A stretch of 64,000 nt of DNA from Leuconostocaceae bacterium ESL0723. Its GTDB lineage: Bacteria > Bacillota > Bacilli > Lactobacillales > Lactobacillaceae. The notes below the pieces were generated by a model. The model worked only from the letters and a program-made list of their open reading frames with translations. It was not told where the DNA came from and ran no database searches. The position numbers and the translations under genes are program-made. Where the stretch lies: NCBI GenBank assembly GCA_029392055.1, contig CP113928.1, positions 1,300,501 through 1,364,500 of the forward strand. Direction: 5' to 3'. This document shows positions 25,300 through 32,240 of the stretch, one piece after another (position 1 is the first letter of the stretch; every line of letters begins with the position of its first letter).

Positions 25300-25920
25300 T
25301 TAATGGAAGCTGCTACTAATGCTAGGAATTAACCAGCTCAGAAAACCGCCGACTGGGAAAATTATCCACCAGTAACGGGCCATAAACTCCCAACCATTGT
25401 TTATGGGGCGGTTGTAATCAGAATGACCCCGCCGTTTAATGCCCACCGTCATTGGATATTTACGATCTAGGTGCCGACTCCAAATAATCCCCTGGATGTA
25501 AAAGGTCAAAGCAAACACAATTAACAAGCTAGGTGCCCACAAGATGCCAGCGAATGCCGTTTCGTTACCCGATTTCAAATGGGCAATCCCAAACCCAGCA
25601 AGCGACATCAGAAATAAATCAATTGCCACCAACAGGAGCCACATTGCAAAACTTTCAGTTGACCGGCGTCGCAGTTGAATTGACTGTTCCTTAGAGTAAG
25701 CCATAATCTCATCCTCCTTGTCTGGCTGGTCGATGTCTTCGAACAACGCACTAACCGGCACGTTCAAAACATTGGCAATGGCATTCAGACTATCCAAACT
25801 CACATCCTGCCCAGCTTCGGCCCGCTGAATCGTGCGGACGGTTAAATAGGCTCGTTCAGCTAATTCTTCCTGCGTCAGACCAGCTTCTTTTCTCAGTGCT
25901 GCAATTTTTGTTTTATCCAT
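25300..25920 (-). CDS. XRE-family regulator with membrane domain
   Basis: The 206 residues start with a Cro/CI helix-turn-helix (residues 5-60: LTQEELAERAYLTVRTIQRA). A short linker and then three hydrophobic segments (about residues 92-112, 122-145 and 182-200) follow. The product is therefore a membrane-bound DNA-binding protein, a layout seen in lactic acid bacteria near bacteriocin or immunity genes. Its promoter has four 11-bp-spaced TGTCA/TGTCG repeats, the largest array of the local set. Targets are unknown. Confidence 0.8.
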   Translation of the reverse strand: MDKTKIAALRKEAGLTQEELAERAYLTVRTIQRAEAGQDVSLDSLNAIANVLNVPVSALFEDIDQPDKEDEIMAYSKEQSIQLRRRSTESFAMWLLLVAIDLFLMSLAGFGIAHLKSGNETAFAGILWAPSLLIVFALTFYIQGIIWSRHLDRKYPMTVGIKRRGHSDYNRPINNGWEFMARYWWIIFPVGGFLSWLIPSISSSFH

Positions 25921-25957
25921 ATTTCTACGTTCCCATCCTCGTTTAATCTATGCCTCT

Positions 25958-26023
25958 ACTATAGACCTCCCCTTCAAAATGACCACGACAGAGGCCTGAC
26001 AGTTAGGCGACAATGACCTGACA
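25958..26023 (-). promoter_or_regulatory. Promoter with four 11-bp-period direct repeats (site 3)
   Basis: On the minus strand TGTCA, TGTCG, TGTCA and TGTCG begin exactly 11 bp apart (plus-strand starts 26019, 26008, 25997, 25986). A TATAGT -10 lies at 25958-25963, 22 bp after the last repeat, as in sites 1 and 2. It drives the XRE-type gene. Confidence 0.7.
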
Positions 26024-26098
26024 GTGAAATTGCCACAAGATGAAGGCAACAATGTCTAGCAAAATAATGGTGCTACTAATCAGTACAAATTTATTCAT
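26003..26098 (-). CDS. Possible hydrophobic peptide (31 aa), low support
   Basis: A 31-codon frame encodes one membrane helix (LISSTIILLDIVAFILW) with a short polar end. It has no ribosome site, and its 3' end runs into the repeat operators of the XRE gene. A 22-codon hydrophobic frame (26096-26164) overlaps its start by ATGA. The pair could be degenerate membrane peptides. Confidence 0.25.
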   Translation of the reverse strand: MNKFVLISSTIILLDIVAFILWQFHCQVIVA

Positions 26099-26224
26099 CT
26101 GGCTAAATCGAAAAAAATTTTGCCAAACACCAAACCGATAGCAAGAACCACGTATATAACCATTTTATGCTATTAACTAAAAATCAATATCTTGCTGTAG
26201 AGGGATTGGGTTCAAAAAATAATT

Positions 26225-26911
26225 TTACCTCAACAAAAAAGGTTCACTGTAAATCTGATACTTAGAAAGTTCTGAAGATATTTCATCAACGTTCTTTCTA
26301 AAAGACCACTTAGCTGCTTCCTCACAAGAATATTGACCATTAAGAACTTGTGACAAGCCTAGTAACTTAATGCGGTGCTGCCACTTAGACCGTTTCTGTT
26401 TCCCTGTGTTCGTTTTCCAGTAAGTAGCGCCGTAGTACCATTCTGAAATCATTGCCAAATAGATAACAACTAATGCTTCCTCCAACTCAGGAACCATTTC
26501 TATTGGACATATTTGCAGGTATTTAGCTTTAAAACGTTCTAGATTTCCTCTGATTAAGCTATCATTATATCCAAATGTGTTTTCTTCAATGTCGAAAAAA
26601 TATGGTTGTTCTACGGGATTTCCATCATATGTGCCATATAAATTTCCAGCGTCCCTACCTATAAGACCCACAAAAAATTGAAGACAACTATCAATCATCG
26701 ATTTATAGCCAGAGGTGTAGTAACATTTCACAACTCTGAAATAGTCCACATCCCGCTGTGGATATGCCCATTTCCCTTCAACAACACTCACTTGGAAGCT
26801 ATCCTTTGATCCTTCATTGTAAATAATCTCATGACCGCTTTGTGAGATATACATCACTCGCTTTGATTTCTCGAGTGATGAAACTTCTTTAGGTTTTGAA
26901 TGTCCCCACAT
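26225..26911 (-). CDS. Hypothetical protein (228 aa)
   Basis: I recognise no family. It is a soluble-looking protein with many aromatic residues (WAYPQRDVDYFRVVKCYY, YNDSLIRGNLERFKAKY, MISEWYYGATYWK) and a helical C-terminal part. There is no signal or clear membrane span. I choose the ATG at 26911 (MWGHSKPK) because GGAGG lies seven bases before it; an alternative at 26926 adds five residues. It lies alone in an AT-rich stretch and is probably acquired. Confidence 0.55.
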   Translation of the reverse strand: MWGHSKPKEVSSLEKSKRVMYISQSGHEIIYNEGSKDSFQVSVVEGKWAYPQRDVDYFRVVKCYYTSGYKSMIDSCLQFFVGLIGRDAGNLYGTYDGNPVEQPYFFDIEENTFGYNDSLIRGNLERFKAKYLQICPIEMVPELEEALVVIYLAMISEWYYGATYWKTNTGKQKRSKWQHRIKLLGLSQVLNGQYSCEEAAKWSFRKNVDEISSELSKYQIYSEPFLLR

Positions 26912-27214
26912 AATAGTTCCTCCCAATTATCTCTACCTACAGTCACGGTAATTGCATCGGCACTCAACAGCTAATAATTTATTTTAATGTTAGAACAAAT
27001 TTGAGCCATGTGTGATACAAATGAGAATTACACCCATAATTAATCCTCATAAACTTTATCAATACTTCTTAAAAACTTTTGCAAGTTTAGTAATCGAGCA
27101 ATCTTGTATGATGTTTCTGTACAAAGTTAACTATCTAAATGTCATTCCAAATCGTGATATTATTAGAATACTAAATCATAAGATAAATTCTCCTCACTAG
27201 AAAGGTTCTTTACT
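26912..27214. other. Intergenic stretch
   Basis: There are about 300 bases between divergent genes. A TATGAT -10-like box near 27106 may serve the small zinc-ribbon gene. An open frame at 27012-27200 has no ribosome site and is not supported. Confidence 0.5.
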
Positions 27215-27385
27215 ATGAAAAAAGACCATCAAAATCCAAAAGTTCAAGCAACTGGTTACAATGGCCAGGAACCAACTAGAATTTGCCCAAATTGTGGTCA
27301 AGAAAAACCATTAAGCGAATTTGGCTGGCGTAATATGGGAAATGATCAGATACGCAACCAATCATGGTGTAAGAATTGTCGTTAG
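27215..27385 (+). CDS. Small zinc-ribbon protein (56 aa)
   Basis: This short gene has AAAGG before its ATG. The product has two CxxC knuckles, ICPNCG (residues 23-28) and WCKNCR at the very end. Together they form a four-Cys zinc ribbon around a KPLSEFGWRN segment. The layout resembles small HNH-less zinc-ribbon or recruitment proteins; no enzyme domain is present, and a nucleic-acid-binding or regulatory role is only a guess. A strong terminator follows about 100 bp downstream. Confidence 0.65.
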   Translation: MKKDHQNPKVQATGYNGQEPTRICPNCGQEKPLSEFGWRNMGNDQIRNQSWCKNCR

Positions 27386-27482
27386 TTGCATTCATCATTC
27401 ATGGCAGAAAAAGTACTGAGTGATAACTTAAAATCCGGTTTCTACCGTTCAGTTCTACATTAAAAATTCAAATTTTAAACTC

Positions 27483-27520
27483 AAAAAACCGCATCCCAAT
27501 CTCTTGGGATGCGGTTTTTT
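27483..27520. terminator. Strong bidirectional terminator
   Basis: The hairpin ACCGCATCCCAA-TCTC-TTGGGATGCGGT has long A and T tracts on both sides. It separates the zinc-ribbon gene (+) from the small membrane operon (-). Confidence 0.92.
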
Positions 27521-27559
27521 GTAATGGTCTATTCCTTAATTATTTGAGCAATGTCAAAG

Positions 27560-27657
27560 TCAGTGGTCCCCAAACCAGGCACCAATTTGGAAGCCTATCA
27601 GAGCAAGTACCGCCCACAAAATCCGCAAATGTACTTAAAAATCAGTCGTCGATTCAT
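27560..27657 (-). pseudogene. Frameshifted tandem copy of the 36-aa membrane peptide gene
   Basis: An ATG at 27657 with AAGGGG in front opens MNRRLIFKY. Eight bases later, in another frame, RILWAVLALIGFQIGAWFGDH continues to TGA at 27560. The neighbour upstream reads MNWKTVYQY, then nine bases, then ILWTAVFLLAFLLGITVG. One missing base near 27622-27630 therefore explains the break. As it stands, only a 19-residue peptide would be made. It is the third unit of the 27984-27560 operon. Confidence 0.65.
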
Positions 27658-27666
27658 ACCTGCCCC

Positions 27667-27777
27667 TTAATGATTCACGTGGTTCAACCCAACCGTGATC
27701 CCCAGCAGGAAGGCCAGCAAAAAGACGGCCGTCCACAGAATCCAATAGCGGTACTGGTAAACTGTTTTCCAATTCAT
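27667..27777 (-). CDS. Very small membrane peptide (36 aa)
   Basis: This 36-codon gene has GGGAG six bases before its ATG and starts 15 bp after the stop of the 63-residue gene. The product has a polar N-terminus (MNWKTVYQYRY), one membrane helix (about residues 12-30) and a short polar end (NHVNH). I recognise no family. A broken duplicate follows immediately, nine bases after the stop. Confidence 0.65.
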   Translation of the reverse strand: MNWKTVYQYRYWILWTAVFLLAFLLGITVGLNHVNH

Positions 27778-27792
27778 AATATTCTCCCAGTC

Positions 27793-27984
27793 TTAAGGCT
27801 TTTTCTGGCCTTTTTCATCCAACAAAACAAAAGATAGAGTAAAAAGGATCACGCCAATCAGAAAATTCTGTTCCAGCATTGCCGGCATATGGGCAACGCC
27901 CAAATCATTGAGCGTGCGCCAAACTAGGTAGGCCAGGAAAAGAACCGTGACGACGACCTTAGCAATGTTACGACCTTTACTCAT
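27793..27984 (-). CDS. Small membrane protein (63 aa), related to the 67-aa product at 28.9 kb
   Basis: Two hydrophobic helices (about residues 9-24 and 38-56) flank GVAHMPAMLEQNF. This aligns with LVATPAWLQKHF in the gene at 28935-29138, which has the same two-helix plan and a charged end. They are likely paralogues of unknown function. A strong GGGGGGAG site precedes the ATG. It is the first gene of a small operon with the 36-residue peptide gene and its broken copy. Confidence 0.65.
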   Translation of the reverse strand: MSKGRNIAKVVVTVLFLAYLVWRTLNDLGVAHMPAMLEQNFLIGVILFTLSFVLLDEKGQKKP

Positions 27985-28071
27985 AGCTGCTCCCCCCTCT
28001 TTCTTGGTAAAAACACCTTACCATCTCAGCTTGTGCAAGAGATTACATGGATATTACGGAGAGATTAAAAA

Positions 28072-28100
28072 TTGGGGCATCGGATGATGTCCCAATTTGT
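28072..28100 (-). terminator. Terminator of the CPBP gene at 28.1 kb
   Basis: On the minus strand, AATTGGGaCATC-ATCC-GATGcCCCAATT is followed by TTTAATC, 44 bp after the stop codon at 28144. Confidence 0.75.
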
Positions 28101-28143
28101 GTGAGCACCTGGATGCCCGCTCGTATTATGGTTTAAGCGGCTG

Positions 28144-28806
28144 TTAAGCCATGATGGCCACTGGAATCAGTATCAGAAGATCACTGGCTAGGTGGATGTA
28201 AACCGCACTACGCAGCGAATTAGTTGCCCGCCAGGCCAGGTTAAAGGGCAGCCGGGAGAAACCCACGCTCAGACAAACCCAGATTTGAAAGTCGTACGCC
28301 CACAGGTGCATTGCGGCAAAGGCCAGACACCCCAGCAGGGAGGCCAGCAACCAACCATGGTTTTTGTTCTTCAGAAAGTAGAAAATGCTCAGGGTCACGA
28401 CGGCCATGACCAGCTCCTCGCCGACAATCTCGACCGAAGTGGGCAGGATCTTTAGCAGACGAATTAGGAGGGCCCCGGTTTTAAAATTAGAAACGGCATT
28501 ATCACCGGTGGCATGGTCAAAGCTAAACTGACCGAAAAGACCGCCAATCCCTAAAATGCCAAATTCAATTACATAGGATAATAGGTAGAAACCAATCAGT
28601 TTTAACCAGTAGGGTTTGCGCATTGGTTGCAGGATTTCTTTTACCTGTGGCGCACCAATCAGCAGAAAGAGACCCACCAAGCCACAAATTGGCGTGGCGA
28701 AGTCGCCCCATGGGTAGGTCATGTTAATGGCGCCCGCTACGCCCAAAATGACCAGCACCCAGGCCACGATCAGGTACTTTTTATTAATAGTTAGGTTAAT
28801 GGGCAT
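28144..28806 (-). CDS. CPBP-family intramembrane protease-like protein
   Basis: The 220-residue membrane protein has about seven helices. The Glu pair of motif 1 is kept in IVGEELVMAVVTL, but the usual Arg (EExxxR) is Ala. Motif 2 His is in AAMHLWAYD, and motif 3 His is in YIHLASDLL. It is thus a divergent member of the CAAX protease/bacteriocin-immunity group and may or may not be active. I use the ATG at 28806 with GGGAG four bases upstream; a longer N-terminus lacks a ribosome site. Confidence 0.7.
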   Translation of the reverse strand: MPINLTINKKYLIVAWVLVILGVAGAINMTYPWGDFATPICGLVGLFLLIGAPQVKEILQPMRKPYWLKLIGFYLLSYVIEFGILGIGGLFGQFSFDHATGDNAVSNFKTGALLIRLLKILPTSVEIVGEELVMAVVTLSIFYFLKNKNHGWLLASLLGCLAFAAMHLWAYDFQIWVCLSVGFSRLPFNLAWRATNSLRSAVYIHLASDLLILIPVAIMA

Positions 28807-28934
28807 ATGGCTCCCGCTTTCCGACTCAATAATTATCTCCCTACAATTGTAGCCTAGTAACAGGGCCAACCGAGCCAAAAATTGATTAATTCCATCAAAA
28901 AGCGTTGGCCGGGGGTTACGACCAACGCTGTTAA

Positions 28935-29138
28935 TTATTTACGTTCAGGTGTGGCTAATAGGGCTCCCGTCGTTAAGACGTAGAAAACCGCAATCAGCAT
29001 AAAGTGCTTCTGGAGCCAGGCTGGTGTAGCCACCAGTCCCATGTCCCCGACCACGAAGGCGGCCAGTGCGCAGAGAGCCGCAATACTTAAAGCCAGCATA
29101 ATTGAATCTCGATATTTACTAATAAAACTCTTCATCAT
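28935..29138 (-). CDS. Small membrane protein (67 aa), related to the 63-aa product at 27.8 kb
   Basis: Two hydrophobic helices (about residues 12-30 and 46-62) flank LVATPAWLQKHF, as in the 63-residue product at 27793-27984. The function is unknown. GGGGG lies nine bases upstream of the ATG. Upstream on the minus strand is GTAAC-N6-GTAAC, an 11-bp repeat whose sequence differs from the TGTCA set, followed by an extended TGCTAAGAT -10. This may indicate control by a related regulator. Confidence 0.62.
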   Translation of the reverse strand: MMKSFISKYRDSIMLALSIAALCALAAFVVGDMGLVATPAWLQKHFMLIAVFYVLTTGALLATPERK

Positions 29139-29539
29139 ATTCAGACACCCCCGTCCCTCATGATTTAACTATAATTTTATAGTTGTATAAATCTTAGCAG
29201 GTCCAAGCTACCCCTGGGTTACATAACAGTTACCGTTAATGAAAGAATAGCAACATTTGTAACACGTTTTAAATAAAAGGCGTTAAATAACGCCTACTTG
29301 GCACCTCTGGCACGTAGGTTCCATATTAACATTCTCAGAACTGAGCGTAAAATATGGGGACACTACTTGTCATTTTGAGCCGGCAAATCAAACAGGAGAA
29401 TTTCCAATATTACGCCTGTTACCACTTTTTAATGAAACATTAACCTCACCTGCTGAAAAAATCGTGACAAAGGAATATCATTGGACCAAGAAACAAATTA
29501 AACGTCTAACATCCTGATTAACCTGAAAGGAGTTATCTT
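29139..29539. other. Intergenic stretch with one minus-strand terminator
   Basis: There is no supported gene in 400 bases. It holds the promoter region of the 67-residue gene, a terminator-like hairpin at 29278-29296, and the leader of the 82-residue gene. Because the terminator points left with no gene to its right, a lost or untranslated unit may have been present. Confidence 0.5.
29278..29296 (-). terminator. Terminator-like hairpin without an obvious gene
   Basis: On the minus strand, AGGCGTTA-TT-TAACGCCT is followed by TTTATTT. Confidence 0.5.
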
Positions 29540-29788
29540 ATGAAAATGAAGAGCCGGCTACAAAACATTAAGCAGCAACCTAAAGAATTTTGGTCTTTGT
29601 ACGTAGCGGGGGTAATAATCCCACTGATACTTATCCCAGCCTTGCAGGCTATCCATCCCCACTCAGCCGCAGGAACAATTGCTGTGGCGCTAGGTGTCTT
29701 GGCCTTAACAATAGTTGAGTTTGTCCTGCTCTTCCAAGTTCTCCGGCATCTCTACCTATCAAGAAAAGCTAAAAATTCGAATAAGTAA
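29540..29788 (+). CDS. Small membrane protein (82 aa), related to the 76-aa product at 23 kb
   Basis: The N-terminus is polar (MKMKSRLQNIKQQPKEFWSL), followed by two membrane helices (about residues 21-40 and 46-68) and a basic tail. It matches the gene at 22928-23158 in the QPKEFWSLYVAGVIIP segment and in layout. AAAGGAG precedes the ATG by seven bases. The function is unknown. It has its own terminator. Confidence 0.65.
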   Translation: MKMKSRLQNIKQQPKEFWSLYVAGVIIPLILIPALQAIHPHSAAGTIAVALGVLALTIVEFVLLFQVLRHLYLSRKAKNSNK

Positions 29789-29794
29789 CTACCT

Positions 29795-29823
29795 AAAAGT
29801 CCGCCAAATTAGCGGACTTTTTT
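29795..29823 (+). terminator. Terminator after the 82-aa gene
   Basis: The hairpin AAAGTCCGC-CAAATTA-GCGGACTTT is followed by TTT, beginning seven bases after the stop. Confidence 0.88.
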
Positions 29824-29860
29824 ATATAAGAAATCACCGTTAAGTCCGTATAATAGGCGT

Positions 29861-30514
29861 ATGAACGAAACTCAGCTAAATCAAATCCAAACATACGCAT
29901 ACCAGCAGTTAGCCCAGGATCAAAGTGGGCATGGTACTGACCACATCCAACGGGTTGTGGCCCTGGCTAAGAAAATTTTAGCAACCGAGTCCGAAGCAAA
30001 TGCCCGTCTGGTTGAAGCCACGGCCCTCCTCCACGACAGCTATGATGATAAATTATTTGCTGACCAGGCGGCTGCCAAACAAAACACCCAGGACTTTTTG
30101 GCCGAAATCGGCCTAACTGACACCGAGATTGGCCAAATCTTCTATATCATCGACAACATGTCCTGGTCTAAGGGCCTGGATGGCGCGAAACCACTTGACC
30201 TGAACGGCCAGATTGTCCAGGATGCTGACCGTCTGGATGCCATTGGCGCGATTGCGACCACCCGGGCCCTAGCCTACGGTTTTGCCCACGACCGGGTGTT
30301 ATATGATCCGACCATTGCACCACGAGACCCTCAGTCCAAAGCCGCCTACCGTGATGCCCGTGAAAATACCACAATAAACCATTTCTACGAAAAGCTGCTC
30401 AAGGTTAAGGACCAACTCAACACCCAGGCCGCCCGGGACCTAGCTGAATCCCGCCACCAATTTATGGTCGACTTCCTAAACCAATTCAAGGCAGAATGGG
30501 ATTTAAAGCGGTAA
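29861..30514 (+). CDS. HD-domain phosphohydrolase
   Basis: The 217-residue protein has the HD-superfamily metal motifs in order: HGTDHIQRVV, the HD pair in LLHDSYDD, and the later Asp in QDADRLDAIGA. It belongs to the YedJ-like group of metal-dependent nucleotide phosphohydrolases; the substrate is not known. It has no membrane segment. A TATAAT box lies at 29849-29854, only six bases before the ATG, and no ribosome site fits between, so the mRNA may be leaderless. Confidence 0.85.
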   Translation: MNETQLNQIQTYAYQQLAQDQSGHGTDHIQRVVALAKKILATESEANARLVEATALLHDSYDDKLFADQAAAKQNTQDFLAEIGLTDTEIGQIFYIIDNMSWSKGLDGAKPLDLNGQIVQDADRLDAIGAIATTRALAYGFAHDRVLYDPTIAPRDPQSKAAYRDARENTTINHFYEKLLKVKDQLNTQAARDLAESRHQFMVDFLNQFKAEWDLKR

Positions 30515-30520
30515 ATGTTG

Positions 30521-30549
30521 TTGACAAAGGTACAGGCGACCGCTACACT
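30521..30549 (+). promoter_or_regulatory. Promoter of the cystine-type ABC transporter operon
   Basis: TTGACA (30521-30526) and TACACT (30544-30549) are separated by 17 bp. The promoter lies just after the HD gene and about 20 bp before the leader ORF. Confidence 0.8.
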
Positions 30550-30571
30550 ATGAGTTACTTGGAGGTTACCA

Positions 30572-30631
30572 ATGGCATCAAACGCTCACACCATGCGCAT
30601 GCAAGCCTGTGACACCCGGCGCAGCTACTAG
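30572..30631 (+). CDS. Leader peptide (19 aa) of a transcription attenuator
   Basis: A 19-codon ORF starts at ATG 30572, six bases after TTGGAGG, directly downstream of the operon promoter. It reads MASNAHTMRMQACDTRRSY. One Cys codon lies at position 13 (30608-30610) and three Met codons at positions 1, 8 and 10. The codons just after Cys (CGG CGC AGC TA) can pair with bases in front of the downstream terminator. This fits a leader whose translation senses Cys (or Met) supply; the amino acid sensed is an inference. Confidence 0.65.
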   Translation: MASNAHTMRMQACDTRRSY

Positions 30632-30716
30632 CACCGGTATTTTGATGTGGTAACAATCAAACTATCGTAGATTAGCTAGGCGCCTTTCCATTAACCCGGA
30701 AGGTGCCTTTTATTTT
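30618..30716 (+). promoter_or_regulatory. Attenuator: antiterminator/terminator switch before the ABC operon
   Basis: The terminator stem AGGCGCCTTTCC (30678-30689)/GGAAGGTGCCTT (30698-30709) with a T-rich tail ends 13 bases before the SBP start codon. Its 5' side can instead pair with GGCGCAGCTA (30618-30627) inside the leader ORF, through TAGCT (30673-30677) and GCGCC (30680-30684). The two pairings exclude each other. Confidence 0.65.
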
Positions 30717-30729
30717 TGGGAGAAAGAAT

Positions 30730-31518
30730 ATGAAAAAAATCATCATTATCCTAGTCGGCATCGCCGTCGTGATTGCCGCCATCTTTGGCTTCACCCAGCT
30801 CAACCAGGACAAAAAGTCCTACACCATCACCAAGGGCACCTTCACGGTCGGCTTGGAAGGGACTTATGCACCTTTCTCCTACCTTAAAGATGGTAAGCTG
30901 ACTGGCTTTGAAGTTGAACTTGCCCAAGATCTCGGTGACAAGATGGGCTTGAAGACCAAGTTCGTCCAGACCAAGTGGGATTCTCTGATTGCTGGCCTGG
31001 GTGCCAACCGTTACGATGCCGTTATCAACAACATCGGTATCAACCCCGAACGTAAAAAGGCCTACCTGCTGAGTGACCCATACGTTTACCCACGCACGGT
31101 CCTGATCAAGCGCAGCACCGATAACCAATTAAATGGCTTAGATGACATTAAGGGCAAGAAGATGGCCCAGTCAACCACGTCAAACTACGGTAAGCTGGCC
31201 AAGGAAAAGGGTGGTGACATCGTGGCCGTGCCAGGCATGGTTGAAGCCATGAACCTCCTAACCACCGATCGGGCCGAAGGGTCACTGAATGACTTTGCCG
31301 CCTTCCAAGCATGGAAGCAAGCCAACCCTGGTTCTGACCTAACCACAATTGACGTCAGCAAGCATGTTACTTCTTATCCTTCCGGTGTCCTCATTAACAA
31401 GGACAACAAGGAACTCCAAAAGAAGGTTAACAAGGCCCTCAAGGAACTCCGTGAAGACGGTACGCTTAAGAAGCTGTCTGAAAAGTACTTTGGTGAAGAT
31501 CTGACAAACAAGCAGTAA
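30730..31518 (+). CDS. Amino-acid ABC transporter substrate-binding protein (cystine-type)
   Basis: The 262-residue protein has a hydrophobic anchor (residues 2-20) and a family-3 periplasmic-binding fold: FTVGLEGTYAPFSYLKDGK, GFEVELAQDL and WDSLIAGLGANRYDAVINN are typical of cystine/FliY-type binders. The N-terminus has no lipobox Cys, so it seems held by an uncleaved helix or released. The start is the ATG at 30730 behind GGGAG. It is the first gene of the transporter operon, after the leader attenuator. Confidence 0.85.
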   Translation: MKKIIIILVGIAVVIAAIFGFTQLNQDKKSYTITKGTFTVGLEGTYAPFSYLKDGKLTGFEVELAQDLGDKMGLKTKFVQTKWDSLIAGLGANRYDAVINNIGINPERKKAYLLSDPYVYPRTVLIKRSTDNQLNGLDDIKGKKMAQSTTSNYGKLAKEKGGDIVAVPGMVEAMNLLTTDRAEGSLNDFAAFQAWKQANPGSDLTTIDVSKHVTSYPSGVLINKDNKELQKKVNKALKELREDGTLKKLSEKYFGEDLTNKQ

Positions 31519-31541
31519 TTTCGTATTAAAAGGTAAACCCA

Positions 31542-32240
31542 ATGTCTGAATTTATTGATCTGGCAATTAAATACCTGCCCAGCCTGCTCAAGGCGGCCAT
31601 CCAATACACGCTGCCCCTGGCTGCAATTTCCTTCTTCTTTGGGTTAATTTTCGCCGTTATCACGGCCGTGATTCGACTGGCTAAGATGCCCCAAAACGAG
31701 TGGGCAGCGGCCTTCTTAAAGATATTAAAGGCCGTGGCCGCCACCTATGTCTGGTTCTTCCGTTCCACGCCAATGCTGGTGCAACTGTTCATCGTCTTTT
31801 ACGGACTGCCCAACGCCCACATCACCTTCTTCTCCAATGCCTGGGTTTCAGCGATTACGGTTTTCTCTTTGAACACCGGCGCCTATGCTTCGGAATCAAT
31901 CCGGGCTGCGATTACTTCAGTGCCCGAGGTCCAGAAGGAAGCCGCCCTGTCACTGGGCATGACCAACTGGCAGGTTTACTGGGACGTGGTCTTCCCTCAG
32001 GCGGCGCGGATTTCCATTCCGCCCCTGAGCAACTCTCTGATTTCCCTGGTCAAGGACACTTCCCTGGCCTCGGTAATCACCATCGTGGAAATGTTTTACC
32101 TTAGTCAACAGATCGCGGCTCAAAACTACCACATCCTGTCCATGTACATTCTGGCCGCCCTGGTCTATGCCTTCCTGACATCGATCTTGGCCATTATCCA
32201 GCACTACTTGGAGCGTTACACCTCGAGGTTTGCCCAATGA
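31542..32240 (+). CDS. Amino-acid ABC transporter permease
   Basis: The 232-residue permease has about five helices. The conserved HisM-family loop is present as QKEAALSLGMTNWQVYWDVV, which docks on the ATPase. TFVWFFRSTP-like TYVWFFRSTPMLVQ near residues 66-79 also fits polar amino-acid permeases. It follows the binding-protein gene by 23 bp and overlaps the ATPase gene by four bases (ATGA). Cystine or a related amino acid is the likely cargo, inferred from the binding protein. Confidence 0.9.
   Translation: MSEFIDLAIKYLPSLLKAAIQYTLPLAAISFFFGLIFAVITAVIRLAKMPQNEWAAAFLKILKAVAATYVWFFRSTPMLVQLFIVFYGLPNAHITFFSNAWVSAITVFSLNTGAYASESIRAAITSVPEVQKEAALSLGMTNWQVYWDVVFPQAARISIPPLSNSLISLVKDTSLASVITIVEMFYLSQQIAAQNYHILSMYILAALVYAFLTSILAIIQHYLERYTSRFAQ

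Noticed and set aside
27012-27200. 62-codon frame in the intergenic stretch
   Set aside because: No ribosome site and AT-driven composition; likely chance.
27544-27837. 97-codon plus-strand frame
   Set aside because: It is the complement of the small membrane operon (27560-27984), which has ribosome sites and sensible proteins.
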